Source of the DNA: Morinoia aosen | Lineage: Eukaryota > Arthropoda > Malacostraca > Amphipoda > Talitridae | Assembly (NCBI GenBank): GCA_030386875.1 | Contig: CM059572.1 | Span: forward strand, 40,793,732 to 40,857,731 | Direction of reading: 5' to 3' | Length of the DNA: 64,000 nt | Shown: piece after piece, positions 1 to 9,925 of the stretch | Position numbering within the stretch: the first letter of the stretch is position 1 | Layout of the letters: every line of letters starts with the position of its first letter | The notes under the pieces: generated by a model | What the model was told of the DNA's origin: nothing | The model's database searches: none | The model's input: the letters and a program-made list of their open reading frames with translations, nothing else | Program-made: the position numbers and the translations under genes

Positions 1-2438
1 ATAACAGTGATGGGTTATGCTTGTTCGTACGTGAGAAATGAATTCATAAGCTCGGAAATGTTCCAACTAATTATCTTTTATGTAACCCATGTTTTCCCAA
101 TGCTTAGTGAGATTGCAAGAGCGAACGGTTAGATGATGCGTCCGAATTCGTACTTTGTGTACCAGTAGAAGCTGGCGATATTCATTTCCGTGTGATTACG
201 ACACTAAATACATCGCTTCGACATGCACACGAAACTGAAGAGCTTTTTCCAAGGTTTAAAATGAAAATCCCAGTTTTCTGCTATATTGTTTAGCTGCACA
301 ACCAACACTATTCAAATGAATGCAAAGACTAAAACATTTTGTAGCCTCTAGCAAGCCACTGTTGAGAAAAAGGGGCAAAATCACACTCATTAAGAGGTGA
401 AAATCGAACTATTCGCTGCTGTTGAGAATTATTCAACATAAGGTCCGAAAATCAATCCCTCAATCTCTCAGGCCTAATTGAGTATGGCTTCTAGCTAAAA
501 AAATATTTGTATTTTTTATAGAAATTCTGCAGCATTTTAACATAAGCTGTGAAAACATGGATCTGGTGAGCAGATGACTGGGTTAATGTTCATGGAGTTC
601 AAGGGAGCTTTGTGTCATAACTCAGGAATCGAGTAATATACTGATCACCCTAAGGAATAGTTAATTGACTTGAATGATATTTTATTACTGTGAAAAATAT
701 AATTTTCGATCGACTGGACGTCTCAACTGTTTCCACCAACCTCCATGAGGTCCATAGATGTGGCATTTAAATGGAAATTGATTTGCTTCTCGAGCCCTAA
801 CAACATTCGCATCTTTTGATTGATGCGGATTTTAGAGGTGTATCTAGAGGTGGTACAGAAAAATTGTTACCAGTGCGCCATCAGAGGCAATCGCCTGATG
901 AAAAGCAAGAAAACCTCAAAATCGACAGCCGCCTCTATTTTCACGGAATGCTTTTATTGATTGGACCAATAGTACCTAAGCCCAACACATATTTCACTGT
1001 AAGAGAAGATCTATCGCAAAGTTCACCTCGTCATCGATTTCGTACAAAAAGCAGATATTTTAGTGATGAGCAGGAAGTTCTTCACAAGCTAAGTTCCGAC
1101 GATGAAAACACCGAACAGGAGATATCACATAAAATTCTGAAAACCGGCAAGTTAACAACTGAAGTTTCTCACAAAACTGAAAAAAGTTCTCTTGAATGAT
1201 GCTGGTTCGCGCAGTGACATTGAAGGTACTAAAAAATTTATGAAGCAAATGAGTCACAACTCCGGCGCTTTAGAGAGGTTTGGCCGTTGTGAGTGAGTGC
1301 CCTTTATGATATAACAATATTTTTAGCATCTGTCAATATCTTGAAATTGAAGTTATACTGAAGTGAGCGAATTTAAAAAATTTTGCATTATCAATCTGAA
1401 CGCTTAGCTAAAGCCATTACCAACAGATGTAAAAGAGGATGAAATACAACATACAATTTGTTTCAAAACATAATACTGCTAAAAAGCAATCGAAGTACAA
1501 AAAAAATTATCGTAATTTTTTGCAATATGTGAGTGGAGTGTTGCAGAAAAATCAGTACCGGTTCCGATTGTTCACAGTAAATGGAGTCTATGATATGGAT
1601 ATCTTTTCTTGAAAAAATACTCATGAGTAAAAAATGGCATTTGGGTACAGCTACGTTAAATTGCTCTGCGTGATTCCTATCGGCTGAAAACGGAGGTTTC
1701 ATTAAAATTTTATCTGTTGCGCAACTCCTACCAGCATGCTCGGCAAATTTAACCCTAAAGCTACGTTGGGTACAACCAACATAGCCACATCTGCACTGCG
1801 GGCAACAATACTTAGAAATTATTGGCGAGCGCAGATCAGGAGACGAGCGGTCCTTATCTCCGGAACAAAGTCATGCAGCAATTTTTTGTTAACATTGGAA
1901 TAAATTCTTTACAATTGGAAAATTGTCCTACAATTTTTTTTAGAAAATTCATTTGTTCGCTTGTTCGATTGCGCGCAATAAAAAAGTAAGTGGCAATAGA
2001 AGGTCTTTTTTTAAATTGCTCAAGAAAAAATGACGCGAATTTTTCACCTGAGAATTACTCCATCATTCTTCAGATAAAGTTTTTTTGATACACTATATTT
2101 AAAAAAAATGGTTGGGAAGAAGAATTAACCATATTATTAACGTTCTTCTATCACGAAAACTTTCTAAAAACTTTTCTCAGAACCGATGAGACAATTATTA
2201 GATAGAAACTTGATACAGACAGACCTACTGTACGAACAATAAACTTTATCGCAACTTGCATTTTTACAGCTCACAATCGAAGAAGGTAGCCAGTAATATT
2301 TCAAATAATTATTAGATATACAAAGTTTTACCACCGAAGACGTTACAGAGGCGTTTCATTAGTGCATTCGAAGTTCGCCACTTGATCACCGGTACAGGGA
2401 GGATATCATTTGTGCTATCGTCTTGTGCAGCATACGTA
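1..2438. other. Unrecognised AT-rich sequence
   Basis: No transposon ends, tandem arrays or known protein family were recognised here. The longest open frame is 816-1199 on the plus strand (127 codons). Its product is charged (HRFRTKSRYFSDEQE in the middle, Lys/Glu-rich end) and matches nothing I know. It could be a decayed exon or a chance frame. The region ends at the TA target site of the mariner element. Confidence 0.5.
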
Positions 2439-2467
2439 CGAGGCCTGTCGAAAAAGTATCCGACCTT
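2439..2467 (+). repeat. Mariner terminal inverted repeat, left
   Basis: The 29 bases are the exact reverse complement of 3180-3208; the first mismatch comes at 2468 against 3179. The repeat starts CGAGGCCTGTCGAAAAAG immediately after the TA target site. Confidence 0.95.
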
Positions 2468-2509
2468 TGGCCAGAAAAAATACTTCAACAACCTGACGGG
2501 GTTGGGACC

Positions 2510-3003
2510 CTAATCCCCATCAAAGTAGGCTCCTTGTGCTTCCACACACTTAGCCCACCGATCCTTCCACTGCCGGAAACACCTCTGGAAGTCTTCTTTT
2601 GGAATGGTGTTCAGCTCTGTCGTCGCGTTCCGCATTATCTCTTCTCTACTCTCAAAACGGGATCCTTTCAGTGGTGTCTTCAATTTTGGAAACAACCAGA
2701 AGTCGCAAGGAGCCAGGTCTGGAGAGTAGGGAGGTTGGCGAACGGTCGTAATTCCATGTTTGGCCAAGAAATTGCGGATCAAATGGGATGAATGTGCGGC
2801 CTGCCACAACGCCTGCCACAACGCTGCTCACTCTCCGCTGATGTGCGGCCATCTTTGAATCGGTTGAACCACTCCTTAATTTGTGTTACACCCATAGCAT
2901 CTTCCCCAAACACCTGCTGAATCTTACGAATTGTTTCAATTTGAGAATCACCAAGCTTTTGACAAAATTTGATGCAGTGTCTTTGCTCAATTCGTTCAGT
3001 CAT
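2510..3003 (-). pseudogene. Mariner transposase, two ends fused, catalytic core lost
   Basis: Two overlapping minus-strand frames encode the ends of one transposase. The first, 2779-3003, begins MTERIEQRHCIKFCQKLG and continues through the mariner N-terminal helix-turn-helix region to IKEWFNRFKDGRTS. The second, 2510-2821, carries HSSHLIRNFLAKHGI followed by PPYSPDLAPCDFWLFPKLK, the mariner signature holding the third Asp of the D,D34D triad. The segment with the first two catalytic Asp residues is absent, and the two parts are in different frames. The protein is about half the usual ~345 residues and cannot be active. Confidence 0.9.
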
Positions 3004-3179
3004 CTTGCAAGAAAACTAAATCCGACAAACACTTAGAACAGCACCTTACTTGGCGACCACCAGCCAGTGACTGGCCCAAGTGAATGCGGTGAAAAAAGTC
3101 AAGCATGCGCATTAAGATTCCTCCTTCCACCGTGCACAGTGGCGCCGCCTTAGAATCACTACTTTGCGCGGGAAAAATT

Positions 3180-3208
3180 AAGGTCGGATACTTTTTCGAC
3201 AGGCCTCG
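3180..3208 (-). repeat. Mariner terminal inverted repeat, right
   Basis: Exact inverted copy of 2439-2467. It lies at the 5' (transposase start) side of the element and is followed by the duplicated TA at 3209-3210. Confidence 0.95.
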
Positions 3209-3336
3209 TACAATTGGAGGTCAAGTTCCATGCGATGCTTGCACATATCGCCATTTTATTCGCCAAGGCTGATACGAAACGGAGCGCAACGTCTTCGACG
3301 CGCCAGCCCACGCTGTGTTGCGCTTCGATCCCGGCC

Positions 3337-3472
3337 GTATCGTGTCCCCCGCATCGTGTCCCCTGCATCGTGTCCCCTGCATCGTGTCCCCCGCATCGCG
3401 TCCCCCGCATCGTGTCCCTCGCATCGTGTCCCCCGCATCGTATCCCCCGCATCGTGTCCCCCGCATCGCGTC
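3337..3472. repeat. 14-bp minisatellite, short array
   Basis: About 9.7 tandem copies of GCATCGTGTCCCCC, with variants GCATCGCG, CCCTC and CCCTG. The same unit forms the much longer array at 8741-9493. It ends directly at the left edge of duplicated unit A. The overlapping open frames on both strands (81-116 codons) are by-products of a unit without stop codons. Confidence 0.95.
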
Positions 3473-3872
3473 TGTAATGATTTCCTATATTTTTTCCCGC
3501 CGTTGTCATATCATTTGTAATGTTCTATCCCACCGTTGTCACGCCATTTTGTTGTTGTGATGCACGTTATTTCGTGACATTCGTTATTATTTGTCACTAT
3601 GTTTTATTTTCTAGTCTTTATTAATCACGATAGCTTTTCAATGCTGCCACCAGTTTGATTTTCGGACAAACAATATTTATATTTATAAGACATATTTTCA
3701 AGATCTTCGGTAACGTTGGTACAAGAGCGGAAGGCCATTATTTACGTATGTGCATCATTTTATATCATCATCATTATCACCTCTTTATCATCTCTCTCTA
3801 ACTTACAAAGGAAATTGAAGACACGAAAGATTACAAAGGTTCGTTATTAACGCAGACACCTAATATATCACA

Positions 3873-4031
3873 ATGCTGTCGAAAGAGAAGCTGGTCAGAC
3901 ATATAGTAAACATGTTAACTTATCTGCAGAATCCAGTTTGGGCGTTGTCGAAGTATTTGCGAGGAGGCTGGTGCCTTTGCGATCCATTTATAATGAATGA
4001 TTGGAGCAAGATGGATCTCCAGGTAATTTAG
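3873..4031 (+). other. Possible 5' coding exon inside duplicated unit A
   Basis: An ATG at 3873 opens a 52-codon frame starting MLSKEKLVRHIVNMLTYLQ and ending KMDLQVI before a stop. The sequence CTCCAG followed by GTAATT at 4023 is a good splice donor, so the coding part may end with ...SKMDLQ. The peptide is hydrophobic at first and has a Trp/Cys-rich middle (GGWCLCDP). I do not recognise the family. In copy B the Trp codon at 3939-3941 is TAG (7394-7396), so at most copy A could be functional. It may be a captured gene fragment or a chance frame. Confidence 0.25.
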
Positions 4032-4079
4032 AGACAAATTTAAGTAGCTTTGACACTAGAAGTCGTTTACAACAAAGCG

Positions 4080-4104
4080 GGTTCATCGCCAAAGGCGATG
4101 AACC
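4080..4104. repeat. 11-bp perfect hairpin, copy A
   Basis: GGTTCATCGCC (4080-4090) and GGCGATGAACC (4094-4104) are exact reverse complements around a 3-base AAA loop. With one bulged G the pairing extends to 13 pairs. The hairpin is unchanged in copy B at 7535-7559. Confidence 0.85.
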
Positions 4105-4784
4105 GCAGGGGAAGACACCAATAAGTTTATATGATCTTGTACTGTTACTCTTTAATGAAGGAACCTTCTCAACTGCCTCCCCGCGCAAGACTCCCTGTCA
4201 GACTAACTGTTGCCCGGCGCCCGCTAGCTTGAAGGAACGAGGGCGCCTCTCTACTTCTGAGAACAAACACGTTACGACAGTAGCTACTCATTAATAAATG
4301 GAAAACCCACAATACTGACTAACAATAATTACGATCCTGCATTCAATCTTTATAAATGAATACTATAACATCCTAGATGATTAAGATTAGAAAGATAAGA
4401 AATACATTGTGGTAGAGAAAAGAGAAAGAGGTATCTGATAACTTGATCTCGTAGTCCTCCGGTTGCGTCGTGGTGATGATGTCAAGAGGGTAGCACGATG
4501 ATGGTAAGGCGTAGCGTCGTCTGACGATGTTGTTGAAGGAAATAGCATGAGAGGCATGTTGTGGAGTTGATTCGAAGTTGCGCTTATCCGCGAGAACTTA
4601 TTTTTAATGCGGTTCTTTTCGAGGAGATGAAAGTTGTGGGCCAGACGAAGCATTTCAGTATTCCTCATAGCAATTCCTTAATGAATATAGATGTAGGGAG
4701 GTTATATCATGAGGGTATAACAATACCCCCGGTGCCGTTTTTTGTTTCAAGCTCCTGTTTGAATATAAGCTCCTTCGCGACTCA

Positions 4785-5015
4785 TCATGTGCAACTGCTA
4801 TGTCGAAAGACGTGCAGTATCGAGGAAAAACATTGAAGCACACAGTCTAGGTTTGCTTCCTTAAGAAACGCTGATTTGAGGTGCCATGTGAAGATCTCGA
4901 TCCAGTTGTTCTTGGGCAGAACCTGATCCTGACGATTGAGACCGACAATCCTCCCCGACTGTATATGGTTACCACGCGTAGTAACCTTGAAGTTAAAAAA
5001 CTCCGGGAAATAAGA
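4785..5015 (-). other. Possible coding exon (weak retroelement gag resemblance)
   Basis: A minus-strand frame runs 76 codons between stops in sequence that is less AT-rich than its surroundings. A pyrimidine-rich stretch ending AACTTCAAG precedes position 4985 and would serve as a splice acceptor. The peptide includes GRIVGLNRQDQVLPKNNW followed by a segment ending HLKSAFLKEANLDCVL. The spacing N-x-W...F...LKSAFLKE weakly recalls the N-terminal domain of copia-type gag proteins. That is only a visual resemblance. There is no ATG and no neighbouring reverse transcriptase. Confidence 0.25.
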
Positions 5016-5245
5016 TTACAATAATGAACCTCAGTCGCATAAAGTCCGGGGGGGCCTCATTATGTTGATCCTCTTGCAAAAGAAAATTTCTTTGAGTTGA
5101 AGAACTCAATGTGTCTTGAAAAGAGTGCACGTTTTCCTCGTAGATGGGATGTCATCTTTTTTATATCGTCCGGGAGTTAAAGAAAATCGCTGCCGTTTTC
5201 ATCGATGATCGATCTCGCAGTCAACCACAATATGTCGTCACTCTA

Positions 5246-5357
5246 CTAAATCTCTCGTTGTATCTCTTTCCAACGCCGGTGCTTGCCTGATGTGGGAGTC
5301 CTGAAATTACGCCACGTCTGCCTGGCGTCTATCAGCTGCTGCTCGTACGCGAAATGT
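5246..5357 (-). other. Possible coding exon, middle of a three-part group
   Basis: On the minus strand, CATTATTCACAG ends at 5358 and would be a good splice acceptor. The frame that follows reads HFAYEQQLIDARQTWRNF, continues through a basic stretch and ends WKEIQREI at a stop (5246-5248). It looks protein-like (Gln/Arg-rich, amphipathic). It lies between the possible exons at 5378-5638 and 4785-4985, but I could not join them in frame with consensus splice sites. Confidence 0.2.
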
Positions 5358-5377
5358 CTGTGAATAATGTAAGCGTG

Positions 5378-5638
5378 TCAGGTTACCCTCGCGATGCGAC
5401 GGAGGCAAGGCAGGCATCTGAATGAGGCATTGTTACTCGCTTGTGACTGCTCCAGCCGCGGTGCTCGCCCTCGCGCCAGCCTCAGCGCTGTGCCTGTGTT
5501 TTTGTCGTGCCCAGCCCTCTTCCGTGGTGGTGAACGTGATGAATGGGAGTGATGAGGGTGGTGAACATGCCAGATGTGTTGAGGGATGCCTTGCTTGGTG
5601 TGCGTAGCAGCCATCTCAGCATCGCCTGATTCGACCAT
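5378..5638 (-). other. Possible first coding exon (86 codons)
   Basis: An ATG at 5638 lies two bases after GGAACCCTTGCAG, a good splice acceptor on the minus strand. The frame begins MVESGDAEMAATHTKQGI, continues with a His-rich stretch (WHVHHPHHSHSS) and then basic residues (PPRKRAGHDK), and ends at a stop in 5378-5380. A possible donor (GCGAGGGTAACC) occurs near the end. The segment is distinctly more GC-rich than its flanks. I do not recognise the protein. A real gene would need transcript support. Confidence 0.25.
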
Positions 5639-6927
5639 TCTGCAAGGGTTCCAAATTCTTAGACGTTTGGTCGTATTTCATTTTCCACAACCAGCCAAGT
5701 CAAACACATTACCAATGTCCCAGCTGTCTATCCCTCTCAACAGAAAAGTGATATTTACATAAAGGACATAAAATCACAATTTTTATGCGCGCAAAATTCG
5801 AAATTAGCAAATGACATTTTAAAATGAAATAGATTTAATCGTTCTTTACGCAAAACTCTAATTATAACAAATGACATCCTAAAATGAAATAAATTTGATC
5901 ACATTTATATTTAAACACATCCTAATGAATATAATTCGCATTTGAAAATTTATTAAATGAAAAATAACACGAAATGAAATGTTCACGTCGCATATTGGAA
6001 TTACTCGAACCACATCTAAGATTATTCGTATACCTAATTCTTATTCTAAATGGTTCCATTTTTTTTAGAAATATGATGTCGACATGAATTATTTTATGAT
6101 GCCCGTAGATCTCAAAGAGCATTAAGTGAAAACGTAATTTATAAGTATAAATTGTGATGGCAATTCTCTGACATCTGTTATAAGTTTGTTAGACTAATGT
6201 CGCACAGGATCGGTAAAGTCTACAAATTACATCGCAAAAGTTACATGTAATAATAATGAAATAACGAAATCTTATATTCTGACGTGTTATCAAATTATTG
6301 TTCGAAGAATTAAAGTATTACATGTCTAAATTTTAATCGTTTGAGATTCAAGAAAATTTGCTTTTCCGTAGGTGTTATCGAATTTCTCAACCGCGTAAGG
6401 CTGAAGTGATTGTGCTAGTCGTGGTCTTTCTTACGAGGACAAGGGCTTTGTTTATGTCTAGCATTCTAGCGTCGAGGAGAGCGAGGGTGTGACTCAAGTG
6501 CTTTCAGGCACCGCGAATGTGGGACTCAACATACGACTACAACATAGGTATGTTGTTATACTACATTTTTTTTTAACGTTGAAAGTATGGAAAATGTTGA
6601 TACACATGCGGTCATTGAAAATGAATTGATAAAGAGATACATTGGACATACATACATCCTACAAGTTAATTGTTAGTACGGAAATATTACATAAAACATT
6701 AATGCAACATTAATTGATCGTTTTGATGACATCCTGCAAATGGATATTCGTTAGAAAGAGAGATACGAGATGGGTAAGTTAGAGATATTGTTTATTCGTT
6801 TGAAGATTCAAATTTAATTTGAATGCACATATTATATTATTTATCGGAGATGTGGATTCGGTTTGAGATTCGACAATAACATTTACATTACTGTAAAACT
6901 CAGATCCCAACCGCTCAGCCGCCATTT
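5639..6927. other. Unrecognised AT-rich sequence
   Basis: A strongly AT-rich stretch between the minus-strand exon candidates and duplicated unit B. Around 5780-5900 the phrases AAATGACAT(C/T)(T/C)TAAAATGAAAT and GTAAAACTCTAATT-like words recur, suggesting an old, decayed repeat. No protein family was recognised. Confidence 0.4.
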
Positions 6928-8042
6928 TGTAATGGTTTCCTGAATTTTTTCCCGCCGTTGTCATATCATTTGAAATGTTCTATCCCACCGTTGTCACACC
7001 ATTTTGTTGTTGTGATGCACGTTATTTCGTGACATTCGTTATTATTTGTCACTATCTTTTATTTTCTAGTCTTTATTAATCACGATAGCTTTTCAATGCT
7101 GCCACCAGTCCGTGACTCGGACAAACAATATTTATATTTATAAGACATATTTTCAAGATCTTCGGTAACGTTGGTACAAGAGCGGAAGGCCATTATTTAC
7201 GTATGTGCATCATTTTATATCATCATCATTATCACCTCTTTATCATCTTTCTCTAACTTACAAAGGAAATTGAAGACACGAAAGATTACAAAGGTTCGTT
7301 ATTAACGCAGACACCTAGTATATCACAATGCTGTCGAAAGAGAAGCTGGTCAGACATATAGTAAACATGTTAACTTATCTGCAGAATCCAGTTTAGGCGT
7401 TGTCGAAGTATTTGCGAGGAGGCTGGTGCCTTTGCGATCCATTTATAATGAATGATTGGAGCAAGATGGATCTCCAGGTAATTTAGAGACAAATTTAAGT
7501 AGCTTTGACACTAGAAGTCGTTTACAACAAAGCGGGTTCATCGCCAAAGGCGATGAACCGCAGGGGAAGACACCAATAAGTTTATATGATCTTGTACTGT
7601 TACTCTTTAATGAAGGAACCTTCTCGACTGCCTCCCCGCGCAAGACTCCCTGTCAGACTAACTGTTGCCCGGCGCCCGCTAGCTTGAAGGAACGAGGGCG
7701 CCTCTCTACTTCTGAGAACAAACACGTTACGACAGTAGCTACTCATTAATAAATGGAAAACCCACAATACTGACTAACAATAATTACGATCCTGCATTCA
7801 ATCTTTATAAATGAATACTATAACATCCTAGATGATTAAGATTAGAAAGATAAGAAATACATTGTGGTAAAGAAAAGAGAAAGAGGTATCTGATAACTTG
7901 ATCTCGTAGTCCTCCGGTTGCGTCGTGGTGATGATGTCAAGAGGGTAGCACGATGATGGTAAGGCGTAGCGTCGTCTGACGATGTTGTTGAAGGAAATAG
8001 CATGAGAGGCATGTTGTGGAGTTGATTCGAAGTTGCGCTTAT

Positions 8043-8061
8043 ATGTAAACATATGTATATA

Positions 8062-8139
<78 letters not shown>

Positions 8140-8606
8140 GATATACACACACATGCATACGTATGTGTGCATATGTGTGTATATGGATATATATTTATAT
8201 ATATATATTTTTCTTTTTTTCATGCTTCCTTAAAATGACACTTGTGAACATTGACCGAAACAAGCGATTTCACATATTATTTCCTGGCGTCAAGAATTGC
8301 GAAGTTTTATGTCATGTACATGTAAACTGTCAAAAGTGTTTTCACCCCACAATGAAAATGCATCGTCCATGAAATTGTGTTATCTCTTACAATTATCATT
8401 ACATGTATTATCAAATGTAGACTAAGCTAGATTAGGAGTTCATTGCCCTCAATCATTTCTTTTGACTAGTGACACGAGTTTTTCAATACTCGTGTGTGTG
8501 TATCATCTAAGTTTATTAATTTTAAGATATTTTAAAAACCAATGATGGTACTTTTGTACCATCTCTATTGGAAATAAACCGTTTTTCTTTCTTTCTTTTC
8601 TTTATT
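8043..8606 (+). mobile_element. Insertion in copy B, possible truncated LINE 3' end
   Basis: This piece has no counterpart in copy A. It begins with TATG/TG-rich simple sequence, continues through about 380 bases of unique AT-rich DNA, and ends with GGAAATAAACCG followed by a pyrimidine run of TTTC units. An AATAAA signal just before a simple-repeat tail is typical of the 3' end of a non-LTR retrotransposon. No coding part remains and I see no clear target-site duplication. Microsatellite growth combined with a small deletion in copy A is an alternative. Confidence 0.45.
8061..8128. repeat. (TG)n microsatellite
   Basis: An almost pure TG run of about 34 units, followed by TATG and TATA tracts to about 8215. 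The Cys/Val and His/Thr open frames in this area are artefacts of the dinucleotide repeat. Confidence 0.98.
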
Positions 8607-8740
8607 CGCGAGAACTTATTTTTAATGTGGTTCTTTTCGAGGAGATAAAAGTCGTGGGCCAGACGAAGCATTTCAGTATTCCTCATAGCAATTCCTTTAT
8701 GAATATAGATGTAGGGAGGATATATCATGAGGGTATAACA

Positions 8741-9493
8741 TGTCCCCCGCATCGTGTCCCTCGCATCGTGTCCCCCGCATCGTGTCCCCCGCATCGTGTC
8801 CCCCGCATCGTGTCCCCCGCATCGTGTCCCCCGCATCGTGTTCCCCGCATAGTGTCCCTCGCATCATGTCCCCCGCATCGTATCCCCCGCATCGTGTCCC
8901 CTGCATCGTGTCCCCCGCATCGTGTCCCCCGCATCGTGTCCCTCGCATCGCGTCCCCCGCATCGTGTCTCCCGCATCGTGTCCCCGCATCGCGCCCCCCG
9001 CATCGTGTCCCTCGCATCGTGTCCCCCGCATCGCGTCCCCCGCATCGCGTCCCCCGCATCGCGTCCCTCGCATCGCGTCCCCCGCATCGCGTCCCCCGCA
9101 TCGTGTCCCCCGCATCGTGTCCCCCGCATCGTGTCCCCGCATCGTATCCCCCGCATCGTGTCCCCCGCATCGTGTCCCCGCATCGTGTCCCCCGCATCGT
9201 GTCCCCCGCATCGTGTCCCCCGCATCGTGTCCCTCGCATCGTGTCCCCCGCATCGTGTCCCCCGCATCGTGTCCCCCGCATCTTGTCCCCGCATCGTGTC
9301 CCCCGCATCGTGTCCCCCGCATCGTGTCCCCCGCATCTTGTCCCCGCATCGTGTCCCCCGCATCGTGTCCCCCGCATCTTGTCCCCGCATCGTGTCCCCC
9401 GCATCGTGTCCCCCGCATCGTGTCCCCCGCATCTTGTCCCCGCATCGTGTCCCCCGCATCGTGTCCCCCGCATCGTGTCCCCCGCATCGTGTC
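8741..9493. repeat. 14-bp minisatellite, long array (~54 units)
   Basis: Tandem GCATCGTGTCCCCC units over 753 bases. Variants include GCATCGCG (clustered about 8945-9095), CCCTC, and 13-bp units lacking one C. In the right third, a 13-bp GCATCTTGTCCCC unit recurs every three or four units, giving a higher-order pattern. Because 14 is not a multiple of 3, all three frames read the same 14-residue peptide (PPHRVPRIVSPASC). Both strands lack stops, which gives spurious frames of 198-316 codons. Confidence 0.97.
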
Positions 9494-9565
9494 ACAGCTT
9501 ACTCGACAGCAAAGCTAAACGCAAAGAGACTCCAGCAACATGTGTTGTTTATGATTTGGATGGAT

Positions 9566-9925
9566 AGGATTGATTGATTTTAAATTTAGTTTCAGCCTCC
9601 CTTACCAGAACAAAGATGTTCAAAGAGGAAGGATGGAGGCACCATTTAGTTTGGAGTTAAGGGAACGCAGAATTTTTGCACAAGATGTGTTCCCATATAG
9701 AATCCCCTGTGCATAGAAACAGTCAGCTGGGAGGGAAGGTTAGGAAACAAGAAAAGAGTTGAAGAAGAAAGTCAGAGGTAACGAAAAAATGATAGCAGTG
9801 AACAGAAAAACGGCCCCACACAAAACAAAAAACCAATTTTACTTCAACATTTCATGTTTCACTACCGCTGAGGAGCCCAAGGCACACTGACGTGGACAGA
9901 CGCTATCAGCGTGCTCCCCTGAGGG
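9566..9925 (-). mobile_element. Short retroposon copy 1 (diverged)
   Basis: On the plus strand it starts ATTGATTGATTTTAAATTTAG and then TTTCAGCCTCCCTTACC, the shared edge of a family seen about 14 times here. It continues through GGCACCATTTAGTTTGGAG and AAAGTTGAAGAAGAAAGTC-like words. The part around the Ser/Pro-rich family end is rearranged, but it finishes with GCTCCCCTGAGGG. The family reads naturally on the minus strand, with the simple-repeat tail at the plus-strand left edge. Confidence 0.8.

Larger units (their letters stand above)
2439..3208 (-). mobile_element. Internally deleted mariner transposon
   Basis: The 770-bp element has perfect 29-bp terminal inverted repeats (2439-2467 and 3180-3208), each flanked by the TA dinucleotide (2437-2438 and 3209-3210) that mariner elements duplicate on insertion. 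Both ends of a mariner transposase are encoded on the minus strand, but the middle is missing; complete mariners are about 1.3 kb. It is therefore a non-autonomous deletion derivative. The identical ends suggest it was mobilised in trans fairly recently. The 10-bp sequence ATGTGCGGCC occurs at 2792-2801 and 2841-2850, on either side of a 12-bp tandem duplication (2800-2811 and 2812-2823). This marks the probable deletion junction. Confidence 0.93.
3473..4722. repeat. Duplicated ~1.25 kb unit, copy A
   Basis: This segment aligns to 6928-8042 at a constant offset of 3455 bases and then to 8607-8740 at an offset of 4018. Apart from one 563-bp insertion in copy B I saw only scattered substitutions. 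The left edge abuts the 14-bp minisatellite. Just after the right edge, the bases TACCCCCGGTGCCGT resemble a single degenerate minisatellite unit. The unit holds a possible 5' exon (3873-4022) and a strong hairpin (4080-4104). I recognise no transposase, LTR or inverted terminal repeat, so its class is open: dispersed repeat, recent segmental duplication, or reintegrated circular DNA. Confidence 0.88.
6928..8740. repeat. Duplicated ~1.25 kb unit, copy B, interrupted
   Basis: 6928-8042 matches copy A 3473-4587, and 8607-8740 matches 4589-4722. The 563-bp interruption (about 8043-8606) is absent from copy A. Its left edge is preceded by unique sequence rather than the minisatellite, and its right edge runs straight into the large 14-bp array at 8741. 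The exon-like frame of copy A is closed here by TAG at 7394-7396. The hairpin at 7535-7559 is conserved. Confidence 0.88.

Noticed and set aside
2423-2791. 122-codon plus-strand frame
   Set aside because: Antisense shadow of the mariner transposase remnant; it begins outside the element and crosses its left end.
3988-4294. Open frames repeated identically in both duplicated units (66 codons minus, 97 plus; also at 7443-7749)
   Set aside because: Identity follows from the recent duplication and not from selection. The two strands overlap and no family is recognised.
8033-8372. Cys/Val- and His/Thr-rich open frames
   Set aside because: They are translations of the (TG)n microsatellite.
8627-9577. 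316-codon plus-strand open frame (and 256-258-codon minus frames)
   Set aside because: It is made of the stop-free 14-bp minisatellite. All frames on both strands are open with the same periodic peptide, so openness is not evidence of coding.
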